Assembly: GCA_028281865.1 (NCBI GenBank)
Contig: JANQJB010000004.1
Span: 1-54,942 of the forward strand
DNA: 54,942 nucleotides
Direction of reading: 5' to 3'
DNA from: Marinagarivorans sp.
Lineage (GTDB): Bacteria; Pseudomonadota; Gammaproteobacteria; Pseudomonadales; Cellvibrionaceae
Below are positions 43,526 through 51,598 of this stretch, in pieces. A program made the translations under genes and the position numbers. Within the stretch, counting starts at the first letter, position 1. Each line of letters opens with the position of its first letter. Under the pieces are notes generated by a model. The model searched no databases and had not been told where the DNA came from. It saw nothing but the letters and a program-made list of their open reading frames with translations.

Positions 43526-43647
43526 AAGCAATGATAAAGAATTGGGTTTCTTGGTGTATATGCAACGGGGCGGCTATGATACCGGAAGTCGATAAGGAGT
43601 GCATTAACGGTGGTTAACCGCGATCAGCTAGGCATTTGTGGAGGGTA

Positions 43648-44607
43648 TCAGCGAATAGACTCAGAGCGTTTTTTCTGAATTGGCAGCTTCAATACTTCAC
43701 ATTTTGGTCTCATTGGCTGCTTTGTTGTCACATTTGAACTGCTTATTCGGTCCACGCGGGCAGCTATCGCGCTAACCAAAACGATTACATGATCTTCCAG
43801 ACGTGGACATAATTCTGGGTCATCCGTAGGCATATTACGGACCGTCACACAAACTTGTGGAGTACTTACAGAGAAGCGTTGCCCGATACTGCGATAACTC
43901 GACTTCCCAATAAGGGCATCTAGATATATGTCTTCCAAAAAAGTAGAGCTGCAATTTTTAGAAATACTTTGAACAGTATTGTTGCGAGTGACAATTTTAA
44001 CTTTTCCTAGAAGATTAAATTTATCTAACGTTTTTATTAGGAGGTTTGCTAAAGATTGCAAATCGCTTATTTTTAGTGAGTGCCTCACCATTTTATTGAT
44101 CAGACCAAACTCACGAATATGGTCAGCACCGATGGAATTGTCAGTGATTGACTGTTTATCATTAGCGTTATTTTCGGGCGTTAAGGTGTCTCTATCAAAT
44201 TTGCCGAGTGCCGCTTTAATTCGTTCAATTAGTGCTTCGCAGGAAATTGGCTGCGCTATAAAATCGTCACAGCCTGCTTCTAAGGCGTCGAGTTTATGTT
44301 TTAGTGAATTATTTGGTGACGTTAGGATAATTTTAGTTTTGCCCAAACTCCAAGAATTACGTAAGTGTCGGCATAAGGCATAACACTTATCAATAGCGAC
44401 ATATTCATCTGACAGGCTGTGATTATTAATAACAATTAAATCGGGGGTCTGAGACTTGAACTGTGAATCGCAATCGTTAGTATTTTTTGCGAGCAATATG
44501 TTAATTCCATTAATTAATAGCCCGTTCATTAAATCGAGGGATAGCGGATTTTGATCGATGATAAGAACTGTCTTATTCTCGGGTCGATTTAGAGGATATA
44601 TATCCAT
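43648..44607 (-). CDS. Degenerate (pseudo-)receiver protein with unknown C-terminal domain
   Basis: 319 residues from the ATG at 44605-44607 (an in-frame TTG is four codons upstream). The N-terminal 135 residues have a CheY-like receiver pattern (TVLIIDQNPLSLDLMNGLL, TPDLIVINNHSL, KIILTSPNNSLKHKLDALEAGCDDFIAQPISCEALIERIKAAL). The phospho-acceptor Asp is Asn (N61), the second acidic residue is Gln (Q19), and the conserved Lys is Gln (AQP). The rest is unrecognised: a segment near SLANLLIKTLDKFNLLGKVKIVTRNN, an alpha-helical end near HVIVLVSAIAARVDRI, and a polar tail. It probably signals without phosphorylation. It stands alone between GH97 and a long intergenic region with two palindromes. 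Confidence 0.8.
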   Translation of the reverse strand: MDIYPLNRPENKTVLIIDQNPLSLDLMNGLLINGINILLAKNTNDCDSQFKSQTPDLIVINNHSLSDEYVAIDKCYALCRHLRNSWSLGKTKIILTSPNNSLKHKLDALEAGCDDFIAQPISCEALIERIKAALGKFDRDTLTPENNANDKQSITDNSIGADHIREFGLINKMVRHSLKISDLQSLANLLIKTLDKFNLLGKVKIVTRNNTVQSISKNCSSTFLEDIYLDALIGKSSYRSIGQRFSVSTPQVCVTVRNMPTDDPELCPRLEDHVIVLVSAIAARVDRISSSNVTTKQPMRPKCEVLKLPIQKKRSESIR

Positions 44608-44748
44608 CGCGTTGGCCAAACCAAAAGTGAAATTTTAAGACAGCTAACTTAGCCGTAAGTATCGGCAAAAACATCTTATTTTATATAAGATTTTCATGTG
44701 AGGTTCTGTAGGAAAATTCTTAATTTAACAGACTATTTTTCTCCTTTA

Positions 44749-44762
44749 TTGCTGTACAGCAA
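44749..44762. promoter_or_regulatory. Perfect 14-bp palindrome TTGCTGTACAGCAA
   Basis: Perfectly symmetric, about 140 bp upstream of the pseudo-receiver gene. It does not match a LexA box (spacing wrong) and I do not recognise the regulator; a dimeric repressor site is plausible. Confidence 0.35.
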
Positions 44763-44780
44763 TGAGGTGTACGATCATTA

Positions 44781-44800
44781 AAATAATAATGATTATCATT
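44781..44800. promoter_or_regulatory. Fur-box-like sequence
   Basis: The sequence around AATAATGATTATCATT contains the palindrome aatgat-t-atcatt and matches roughly 14 of 19 positions of the classic Fur box GATAATGATAATCATTATC. It is about 175 bp upstream of the pseudo-receiver gene and over 550 bp from the cytochrome gene. AT-rich surroundings raise the chance of coincidence. Confidence 0.35.
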
Positions 44801-45357
44801 TGTGTTTATTGTGATGAGAATGCCGGCAGCAAAATAATGTTTGATTCCGTTGCAATACATGGATAGTTCTTACAAAACCAAAGAGTGATTAGGGGGCAAT
44901 AAAAATGCATCACCCACGTTATTTTAAATCGCTAGTACCTAGATAATTTTAAGAAATTAAAAATATATGTTGCACGTGAAACGTTTTTGTGGTTGCGATT
45001 GGCTTGTTTGTTTTCGCGACCTAATCAGCTGAGCCTAACGGGTATAATTTAGATTTGTTGTAGCCGAAAAATGCCAAAGGGACAGGCGCTTGTTGAGCGT
45101 AAAAAGTGCATGTAAGTCTTTGATTTTTAATATTTAGTTTACAAGTTCTAAAAATTGTATAAAACCCGTCTTAAAGGCTGTAATTTTTTGGCGTTTTGTG
45201 AACTGTTCAATCTGTCCGACGTAAAGTAAACGTTATTATTTTTTTCACCATTAGCGTGAGTCGTCTCTACGGCATCTTTATTAAAAGAACTTGAACTAAT
45301 AATTCAGGCGTGCCCGAGATAACCGTTTATTTCAATTCGCGATAAGCTCTAAACCCA

Positions 45358-46308
45358 ATGAGATTAAGCGCAATGCATTTTGTAAAGCCAGTAATAATAG
45401 CCTTGTTTTATGTCTTTGTATTCTCTGCTACTACGTATGCAGAAAACGCCATGCAATGTAATCAAAAATTAAATAGTACGCTGTTTGGCCAATCGGCTTC
45501 ACAAGCGGATCTTGCCATCGCTGACCCTATGGCACGCGTTGATAATATGATGAAGGACCGCCGCTTTATCGAGCATTTTGCCAGCTTTGTGAATGCGCAT
45601 ATGGAGTGGACACCAGAAAGCGATAAGCGCAGAAACCCTGTCTATGCGGCCATCGACTTTTTCTTGTTCGAGGATGGGGAAGAAAAACAGTGGCATGAGC
45701 TATTCACCACTGGCTATCAACTTTACGACAATGGTTACAATTTGCAGAACGAAGGTTCTGGCTATTTCAGTGATCGGCATTGGAGGAAGAAATACAAAGG
45801 AAATGAGGAGGCCGGTTTCAAACTAAGAACAGCTTACTTAATATTAAATAATCAAATTGGCTTGGATTTAGAAGCACTGACCGTTAACAATGCTGGTGGT
45901 AGTGGACGCGATGCACGAAAAGATCCGAGCACTGTCTGTTATTCCTGCCATTACAAGGAAGAGTTTGCGCTCGATAGAATTGCCAATGTTTTACCTATTG
46001 TTAATCGACAAGCCAGCGATGCGCAAAACTTGATCGAAGGGCCTGTGCCGGGTCCAACGCCTCAAGTCATTTATGGAAAGTCGGTCAGCAATTTGTCCGA
46101 GTTGACCAAAGCCTTGGCCGAGGTCGACGAGTTTTATACTAACGCTTGCCACATCGCGTTTAAGTTTGTTTTTGGACGAAGTGAACGAGGTGCGGATAAA
46201 CCCATATTCAGAGGATGTGTCGATAAATTCAAAGCAGACGGTCGCATTAGCGTTGCGGTAAGGCATTTTGTCGACTCGGATATTTTTTGCCAAGGCTTAG
46301 GGGGTTGA
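45358..46308 (+). CDS. Exported protein with one c-type heme motif
   Basis: 316 residues. A signal peptide (VIIALFYVFVFSATTYA) is followed by a mostly helical domain and one CYSCH heme site (194-198). The C-terminal segment with EFYTNACHIAFKFVFGRSERG and IFRGCVDKFKADGRISVAVRHFVDSDIF resembles the end regions of planctomycete-type DUF1585/DUF1588 proteins. It is the first gene of a three-gene exported module with a diheme lipoprotein and a DUF1501-like protein; its stop is one base from the next start. Function unknown, probably periplasmic electron transfer or redox. Confidence 0.75.
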   Translation: MRLSAMHFVKPVIIALFYVFVFSATTYAENAMQCNQKLNSTLFGQSASQADLAIADPMARVDNMMKDRRFIEHFASFVNAHMEWTPESDKRRNPVYAAIDFFLFEDGEEKQWHELFTTGYQLYDNGYNLQNEGSGYFSDRHWRKKYKGNEEAGFKLRTAYLILNNQIGLDLEALTVNNAGGSGRDARKDPSTVCYSCHYKEEFALDRIANVLPIVNRQASDAQNLIEGPVPGPTPQVIYGKSVSNLSELTKALAEVDEFYTNACHIAFKFVFGRSERGADKPIFRGCVDKFKADGRISVAVRHFVDSDIFCQGLGG

Positions 46309-46309
46309 G

Positions 46310-47590
46310 ATGATGATTAGACGCTTATCCTTATTGGCTCTTTTCTCGCTTTTGCTTGCTTGTGGCGGCGGCGAGAAGGTGGAAACGAACTCTAGCTCCT
46401 CAAGCAGTGCAAGTAGTAGCACCTCATCTAGCAGCGCTTCCTCGTCCAGCAGCAGTTCCTCTTCCGGCAATGGTGCATCCACATCATCTTCAAGCTCGTC
46501 TTCCAGTAGCTCAACGTCTAGCAGTTCATCATCCAGCTCGGCAAGTTCTAGCGGGTCTCCAAATATGGGTGGATCAGAGCTCGATTTAAACGCAGGAAGG
46601 CAAGCTTATGCCGAACATAATTGTCTTCTTTGTCATGGGGAAGATGGTTCAGGCGGAACCGGAGGCGGCGCCATTGTGCCGCCCAAAAAAGCAGATAATG
46701 ACAATATTGACGGTTTATCTCAGTACATTTCTAAGTCAATGCCTGTCGTACACGGTGAACCGGAGGACTGTGTTGGCGATTGTGCCCGTAATGTCGCGGC
46801 TTATATCTTGAATGGCTTTTCAACCGAGCAAACAGGCGCTGTTTCTGAAGAGAAACGTGCTGAACGTGTGAGCAAAGGGGATACGTTTTACCGCAATCCG
46901 CGTATTAATTGCATCGTTTGCCACGGCAATGCCGGCACCAAGACAGTTGGCGATGGAAAGAGCTTGGAAAACTGCGGTGTTTGCGGAAGCTGGACTGAGC
47001 TACGCGACTATATTTCGGCAGAAATGCCGCCGGCTCCGGAAGGTGGCGATGCCGAAACAGGACCACATATATGCGGGGCAGAAAATGATTGCGCCGACCG
47101 TTTAGCTGACTGGATATGGAATAAGGTTAACAACTGGACATTAACAGAAGCTGGTGGGGAACGTGTACAAACGGAAAATAAGTATGGCCAGGACACGAAG
47201 AGGCTGAAGAGTTATAACATGCTGAAAACCGACTTCTCTCGCATTTTTGGCTCGGTACCGTCGATATTAGAGTCGTCTGCTGCCGCGTTTAAGGCATCTC
47301 CCGATTATTGGTACGCCGAACCGGAAATGGGTGCGGTGTCATTAAATATCTTGGCTAACGCCGCAGTTCAAAGTTGTGAGAAAGAAGCTCTACCAGCAAT
47401 TAACGAAAGTACATTGCGCGCGAGCTGCAGCGAGTGGGCAAATAAAATGTGGCTGCGAGATGCAAGCAATGAAGAAATTGAGTCCTGCGTTAAAGTGGCT
47501 ACGGACGATACGGAGTCATTGTCAAATAAAGAGCGGGCGGTGTTTGCATGTGTTTCGATGATGATTTCGCTTCCGGCGTTGACTTATTAA
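46310..47590 (+). CDS. Poly-serine diheme cytochrome c lipoprotein
   Basis: 426 residues. It has a lipoprotein signal with lipobox LLLAC, then about 55 nearly pure serines with Ala, Thr and Gly interruptions (residues about 28-83), then a cytochrome c region with heme motifs CLLCH (105-109) and CIVCH (201-205). A third CxxC (CGVCG, about 223-227) lacks the axial His. The C-terminus is rich in cysteine and charged residues. Poly-serine linkers of this sort are characteristic of Saccharophagus/Cellvibrio-type secreted proteins. It is probably anchored to the outer membrane with the heme domain held away from it, working with the flanking heme and DUF1501 proteins. Confidence 0.85.
   Translation: MMIRRLSLLALFSLLLACGGGEKVETNSSSSSSASSSTSSSSASSSSSSSSSGNGASTSSSSSSSSSSTSSSSSSSSASSSGSPNMGGSELDLNAGRQAYAEHNCLLCHGEDGSGGTGGGAIVPPKKADNDNIDGLSQYISKSMPVVHGEPEDCVGDCARNVAAYILNGFSTEQTGAVSEEKRAERVSKGDTFYRNPRINCIVCHGNAGTKTVGDGKSLENCGVCGSWTELRDYISAEMPPAPEGGDAETGPHICGAENDCADRLADWIWNKVNNWTLTEAGGERVQTENKYGQDTKRLKSYNMLKTDFSRIFGSVPSILESSAAAFKASPDYWYAEPEMGAVSLNILANAAVQSCEKEALPAINESTLRASCSEWANKMWLRDASNEEIESCVKVATDDTESLSNKERAVFACVSMMISLPALTY
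46391..46559. repeat. Poly-serine codon repeat
   Basis: A run of Ser codons (agc, tct, tca, tcg, tcc mixed) with scattered Ala/Thr/Gly codons. Mixed synonymous codons show that the amino-acid tract, not a DNA microsatellite, is maintained. Confidence 0.9.
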
Positions 47591-47608
47591 GGCCTTGGAG
47601 ATTTTGAT

Positions 47609-48835
47609 ATGTTAAATAGAAGACAATTTATTCAAGGTACTGGTGCTTTAACTGCAACAAGTTTGTTGGGAATGCCGCAGTTTTCGCAGGCTCAGGCAAA
47701 GGTCGATGGTAAACCATCTAAGCTTCTTTTGATCATGATGAACGGCGGCTACGCTCCAATGATGACGAGTGCCGAATCATTTAAAGACAACACCAAAGCG
47801 CAGATGAGTTTTGGCCTGAGTGCGAATGAATCAAATCCAATGGCATTTGCCAAATTTGGCGATATATCTTACGACCTTGAGTCCTGGGGAGAGCTTTCCA
47901 AGTCTGCGCTTGATCGTATGGGCTGTATCGGCACAGTCGGTGCCTCTAACCATAACTCTGCGCACCATTTCTGGAAAAGCCCCGAGGGAGGTTTGGCTCA
48001 AGCACTTGCATCGAAAATGGGTGGCAATGCCGCCATTAAAGCTGCACGCGTTGGTGGAGTAATTGGGGCTAATGATGGTACGAATGTTGGCGGGGTAGCG
48101 TTAGAGCCTGTATCGAGTCTTGAGTCGGCGCTTGCCACTTTAAATGGCGCAGGCGATGTGATTACTAAAACGCAGCGGCCGATCGTTGGTAAGGTCATTG
48201 ATCGAACGCTCGAACGCTTCAGTTCTCAAGGGTATCAAAATCGCGAGAATTTGGGTTCGCTAATTGACGGTTACAAAGGCCTTTCGGCTTCTATGAAAAC
48301 GCCTGCGGCCGAGGTTAATGCTGCTGAGCTAAATAGCGCTTACTCAGGCATACGCGATCAGTTTGATTTAGGTAATAAATTGAAAGTGGCTGAGGGCTTA
48401 ATGCGTAGCGGTGTTAATGTTGTCTGTGTTGGCGCCGGCGGCGGCACATTTTGGGATCATCACGATGATAATCAGGGTATGCGTACACGCGCGGCTTTTA
48501 AAGATATGGTTCCTGCGCTGAACAAGTTCTGCGACCGTATGCTTGGGCGTGATGATTTGAATGTCTCTGTTGTGTTTGTCGCTGAGCACTCTCGCATACC
48601 GCTGATTAGCAACCATGGACCACATCTAAGCACGATTGTTTTTAGTGATAATATCAAGGCAGGTGCCTCAACTGGAATTACTGATAACGGTGGCTTGATA
48701 ACGGACGCGGATTCCGACAAACCTATCAAAGCGTGGAAGGCTGCTATTGGTGAAATGGTAGGTCTATACAACGGTGATAACCCCTGGGGAACTGCTCCTC
48801 AGCATAGAGCGCTTTGGAAGCATAGCGTAGGGTGA
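47609..48835 (+). CDS. DUF1501-like exported protein
   Basis: 408 residues with a twin-arginine-type leader (LNRRQFIQGTGALTATSLLG) and signal end SQAQA. The body begins KLLLIMMNGGYAPMMT and includes ASNHNSAHHFWKSP, GAGGGTFWDHHDDNQGMRTR and FVAEHSRIPLISNHGPHL, motifs consistent with a divergent DUF1501/alkaline-phosphatase-like fold with several His/Asp metal ligands. A ggag ribosome-binding site precedes the ATG. It follows the poly-serine cytochrome by 18 bp and probably completes the exported module. It is a second, distinct DUF1501-type gene beside the one at 11229-12572. Confidence 0.8.
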   Translation: MLNRRQFIQGTGALTATSLLGMPQFSQAQAKVDGKPSKLLLIMMNGGYAPMMTSAESFKDNTKAQMSFGLSANESNPMAFAKFGDISYDLESWGELSKSALDRMGCIGTVGASNHNSAHHFWKSPEGGLAQALASKMGGNAAIKAARVGGVIGANDGTNVGGVALEPVSSLESALATLNGAGDVITKTQRPIVGKVIDRTLERFSSQGYQNRENLGSLIDGYKGLSASMKTPAAEVNAAELNSAYSGIRDQFDLGNKLKVAEGLMRSGVNVVCVGAGGGTFWDHHDDNQGMRTRAAFKDMVPALNKFCDRMLGRDDLNVSVVFVAEHSRIPLISNHGPHLSTIVFSDNIKAGASTGITDNGGLITDADSDKPIKAWKAAIGEMVGLYNGDNPWGTAPQHRALWKHSVG

Positions 48836-48848
48836 CTTAACATTAAAA

Positions 48849-48868
48849 GCAGAAAATAGATTTTCTGC
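48849..48868 (+). terminator. Weak hairpin after the DUF1501-like gene
   Basis: An 8-bp stem gcagaaaa/ttttctgc with a 4-nt loop, 14 bp after the stop, without a following T-run. It may be a weak or factor-dependent terminator. Confidence 0.4.
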
Positions 48869-48900
48869 CTCATCATTTCTGCTTACCAACACCGAGACAT

Positions 48901-48998
48901 GAATTGGGAGTTGCTTTCAAGACACGCCGTAAATACATCCGTGTAGGCTCGATCGCGCGAATCCCGCGCGCGACGGTCTTGAATACAACCCCCAATTC
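48901..48998. repeat. Palindromic intergenic element (REP-like, cloverleaf-shaped)
   Basis: A 98-bp inverted-repeat structure. Outer arms are gaattggg/cccaattc, then gttg/caac, then tcaagac/gtcttga. Inside are two smaller hairpins: taca-tccg-tgta and a GC-rich tcgcgcg/cgcgcga. The inner text gacacgccgtaaatacatccgtg resembles an intergenic repeat I recall from marine gammaproteobacteria, but I cannot confirm other copies. Only one copy is visible here. Confidence 0.6.
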
Positions 48999-49127
48999 CT
49001 GCCTCTCAGCTTTTGCGTCATGGTAATGGTTTTTTAAGTGCTTTAATTCAATTGCTTCTCTCTACTATAATTGGTCGCTGCAACGTACAATTTTGTTCAT
49101 TACATTTAAACAGCGGGCCAATCGCTA

Positions 49128-50210
49128 ATGAAAATAATAAACCTAATATCAGTGCTGTTAATCGCTACTGCCCTAACTGCATGCAATAAATCAAATTCCG
49201 AACTTAAAACTTCCGACTCTCCCGATACTGATAGCATTTATCAAAAAAGTGTCGCTAAAGATGTTTCCGCAGAAAATATAGTTGCAATAGTGGGCGGTCG
49301 GGAAATTACTTATAAAGAAATGCTTACGGGTATCGAAACGGAAGTCTATGAGCTTGAAAAAAAGGCTTATGATTTAAAAAGCGATCGTTTACAGTTATTG
49401 ATGCTGGAAATACTTATCGCCAAGGATGAAAAAAATAAAGACTTAGGTATTGATCAGTATATAGAGAAGTTTATTGCGAGCGATATCGAGGTGTCAGAAT
49501 CGGATATCGAAACATTCATTAAGAAGCGTGGTATCGCAAAGCACAATCTTACTGATGACTTAAATGAAAAGATTAAGGAATTTTTGTTTTTCGAAAAACA
49601 AAAAAAAGAGATCGATAAGTGGATTGCAAAGTCGACCAAAGACGATCCTGTTAAGGTTTTTCTTACAAAACCAGGTAAACCGCGCTTCAATGTGAGCTCT
49701 GGTGAATCGCCGTATATGGGCGGTAAAGATGCCAAAGTTACGATAGTTGAATACTCCGATTTTCAGTGCCCGTTCTGCAAACGTGGAGCGGCGGTTATGG
49801 AAGAGGTTAAGAAAAAATATGGCGACAAAGTTAAAATTGTGTTTAAGAATTTTCCATTGCATTTTCACAAACATGCGCATCAAGCCGCGCAAGCGGGTAT
49901 GTGTGCAAATGAGCAGAGCATGGATAAGTTTTGGAAACTTCATGATTTGATGTTTGCTGATCAACAAGGTTTGAATATTGAGGGCTTGATAGAAAAAGCA
50001 GAAAAAGCCGATTTAGATGTAGAGGAATTTAAGGTTTGCCTCGAAACTAAACGTTATGCTGAAGCAGTTGATAAAGATATGGAAGAGGGCGCTAGAGCAC
50101 GCGTGCGTTCCACACCAACATTCTTTGTCAATGGCAAAGTTTTAAGCGGTGCTCATGCTTTAGAAGCATTTGTTGAACTTATCGAGGAAGACTTAAACCC
50201 AGAGGGTTAA
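49128..50210 (+). CDS. DsbA-family thioredoxin-fold lipoprotein
   Basis: 360 residues. A lipoprotein signal (LIATALTAC) is followed by a helical, Lys/Glu-rich N-terminal region (about 45-175) resembling SurA-type chaperone N-domains, then a thioredoxin-4/DsbA-like domain (about 195-355) with active site C214-P-F-C217 in YSDFQCPFCKRG and the cis-Pro region RVRSTPTFFVNGK. It is probably a periplasmic disulfide oxidoreductase or isomerase. Nearby heme and cysteine-rich proteins (45358-47590) may be clients, by proximity only. It appears monocistronic. Confidence 0.88.
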   Translation: MKIINLISVLLIATALTACNKSNSELKTSDSPDTDSIYQKSVAKDVSAENIVAIVGGREITYKEMLTGIETEVYELEKKAYDLKSDRLQLLMLEILIAKDEKNKDLGIDQYIEKFIASDIEVSESDIETFIKKRGIAKHNLTDDLNEKIKEFLFFEKQKKEIDKWIAKSTKDDPVKVFLTKPGKPRFNVSSGESPYMGGKDAKVTIVEYSDFQCPFCKRGAAVMEEVKKKYGDKVKIVFKNFPLHFHKHAHQAAQAGMCANEQSMDKFWKLHDLMFADQQGLNIEGLIEKAEKADLDVEEFKVCLETKRYAEAVDKDMEEGARARVRSTPTFFVNGKVLSGAHALEAFVELIEEDLNPEG

Positions 50211-50296
50211 ACCGCGAGCTTTTGTCGTCCTGAATGGGCATTGCAAGGTTGATATTTAGTATAAAAAACCGGCGATCGCTAGTTTTCACAAGTGTT

Positions 50297-51406
50297 TTAA
50301 TTGAAATCGTTAAAAAAGAACTCTAGCTTCACTGTAAATGAGGATGCGTTTTCCCAAACTCCATCTTCGTGATCATAGGCGAGTTCGGGAGTAAGCGTAA
50401 CAAACAACCATTCTTTATGCAGGCGTTGCCGATAGCTTAGACTTAGGATGTGACGCTTGCTTTTGCTGAAGTAGCCAATGCGGTAATCGATACTTGAGAG
50501 CTCTCCAAGCCTTTGGCCCAGAACCCATTGGTGGCCAAAGCTAAAACGCTCCGGTTCGTCTCGATAGTCAATCTCGGTAATAAAAAATAATGCAAAATCC
50601 TTAGCGACTGGACCAAAAATTTCGTGTCGCGTCGTTTCTCCCCAGCCGACATTATCGAGATACCATATGTCTTGGCGAAAAAAAGTCACCCACCGTTGGT
50701 CTAATTTCCAATAACGCTCGGCGCGAAAACGAATAAATGTATCGAGTGATTTGTTAAATTTGGCACCGGCGCGTACCGTGGGGCGCCACTTATAAAATGA
50801 CGTTCGACGACCGAATTCCAAACCTGCGGTCGTAGATTCTTCTTCGAGGCGTTCGCCGGTGGAAACAGAACGTGTCCGATCCTCAATTTGGTTTTCCTCC
50901 TGCAGGTCCGAGTCAAAAAATAGCTTTAGACGTTCTTTTGTATTGGGGAGGTCCATTTTTCCCTTTAATCTTGCGTCCGTTTTATTTGATCTATGTTCAA
51001 AATACGTATGACGCAATTCGCCTTTTAAATAAGTATTTTTTTGTTCACGCTCAATTGCCTTGCCTGATAAAAAGTTATCAATAGATGATGTCAACGATAA
51101 GTAACTGTCGCCAACAATTTTGCGGCTATTTTCTATAATACCTTTTTCCACCGGTTTCTCTGATACGGAATAAACCTCACTTGTGGTATCAGAATCTTCC
51201 TGATCCGATGATTCAGAAATAAGTTGGGGACTTAAAAGTTGCTCGTTCAATTCAGGTAATGATTCGGCTAAATCTTCCGCCATCAAAAACTGAGGAATAA
51301 GCATGATTGCACAAAAATGGATCAGGACCACCCACGGCCTCTGAGCAATGTGCTGAGGCACTAGCGAAAAGGGCTTGTTTCCATCTAAGCGTAGACAAAA
51401 GAACAT
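50297..51406 (-). CDS. Hypothetical outer-membrane beta-barrel protein
   Basis: 369 residues. A hydrophobic segment (about 24-42, ending MAEDLA) suggests a signal peptide; an acidic low-complexity part (about 45-80) follows. From about residue 125 the sequence alternates aromatic and polar residues as in barrel strands (YWKLDQRWVTFFRQDIWYLD, FSFGHQWVLGQRLGELSSIDYRIGYF, ILSLSYRQRLHKEWLFVTLTPELAYDHEDG), ending SFTVKLEFFFNDFN with a penultimate aromatic. I do not recognise a named family. It is divergent from the large peptidase-propeller gene, with 192 bp between starts. No clear ribosome-binding site. Confidence 0.6.
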   Translation of the reverse strand: MFFCLRLDGNKPFSLVPQHIAQRPWVVLIHFCAIMLIPQFLMAEDLAESLPELNEQLLSPQLISESSDQEDSDTTSEVYSVSEKPVEKGIIENSRKIVGDSYLSLTSSIDNFLSGKAIEREQKNTYLKGELRHTYFEHRSNKTDARLKGKMDLPNTKERLKLFFDSDLQEENQIEDRTRSVSTGERLEEESTTAGLEFGRRTSFYKWRPTVRAGAKFNKSLDTFIRFRAERYWKLDQRWVTFFRQDIWYLDNVGWGETTRHEIFGPVAKDFALFFITEIDYRDEPERFSFGHQWVLGQRLGELSSIDYRIGYFSKSKRHILSLSYRQRLHKEWLFVTLTPELAYDHEDGVWENASSFTVKLEFFFNDFN

Positions 51407-51598
51407 TTCTATAATATCCGATATTTATCATCGAAATCCTAGATTTGCTGTTCAAATAGTTGCTTTGGCCCACATTTTTTGTTAAAGATCGTTGAAATTA
51501 AACTAAAATTTGTCTGAGTTTCAATCCGGAGTTTCGTATAGTCTAATAGGCTCTACTGCCCAGAACATCAGATTTCAATCTTGGGTTTGAAAAATAAG

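Larger units (their letters stand above)
44608..45357. other. Long intergenic region before the second cytochrome module
   Basis: 750 bp with no credible gene on either strand. Apart from the two palindromic sites annotated separately it is AT-rich and unremarkable. It contains the promoters of the divergent pseudo-receiver and cytochrome genes, which I could not pinpoint. Confidence 0.5.

Noticed and set aside
46297-46482. Minus-strand frame rich in Leu and Glu opposite the poly-serine gene
   Set aside because: It is the mirror image of the Ser codons in the lipoprotein gene; no independent start signal or family.
50263-50286. Inverted repeat around gcgatcgc between convergent genes
   Set aside because: The inner stem would need an impossible 2-nt loop and the outer stem has mismatches and no T-run, so I do not call a terminator.
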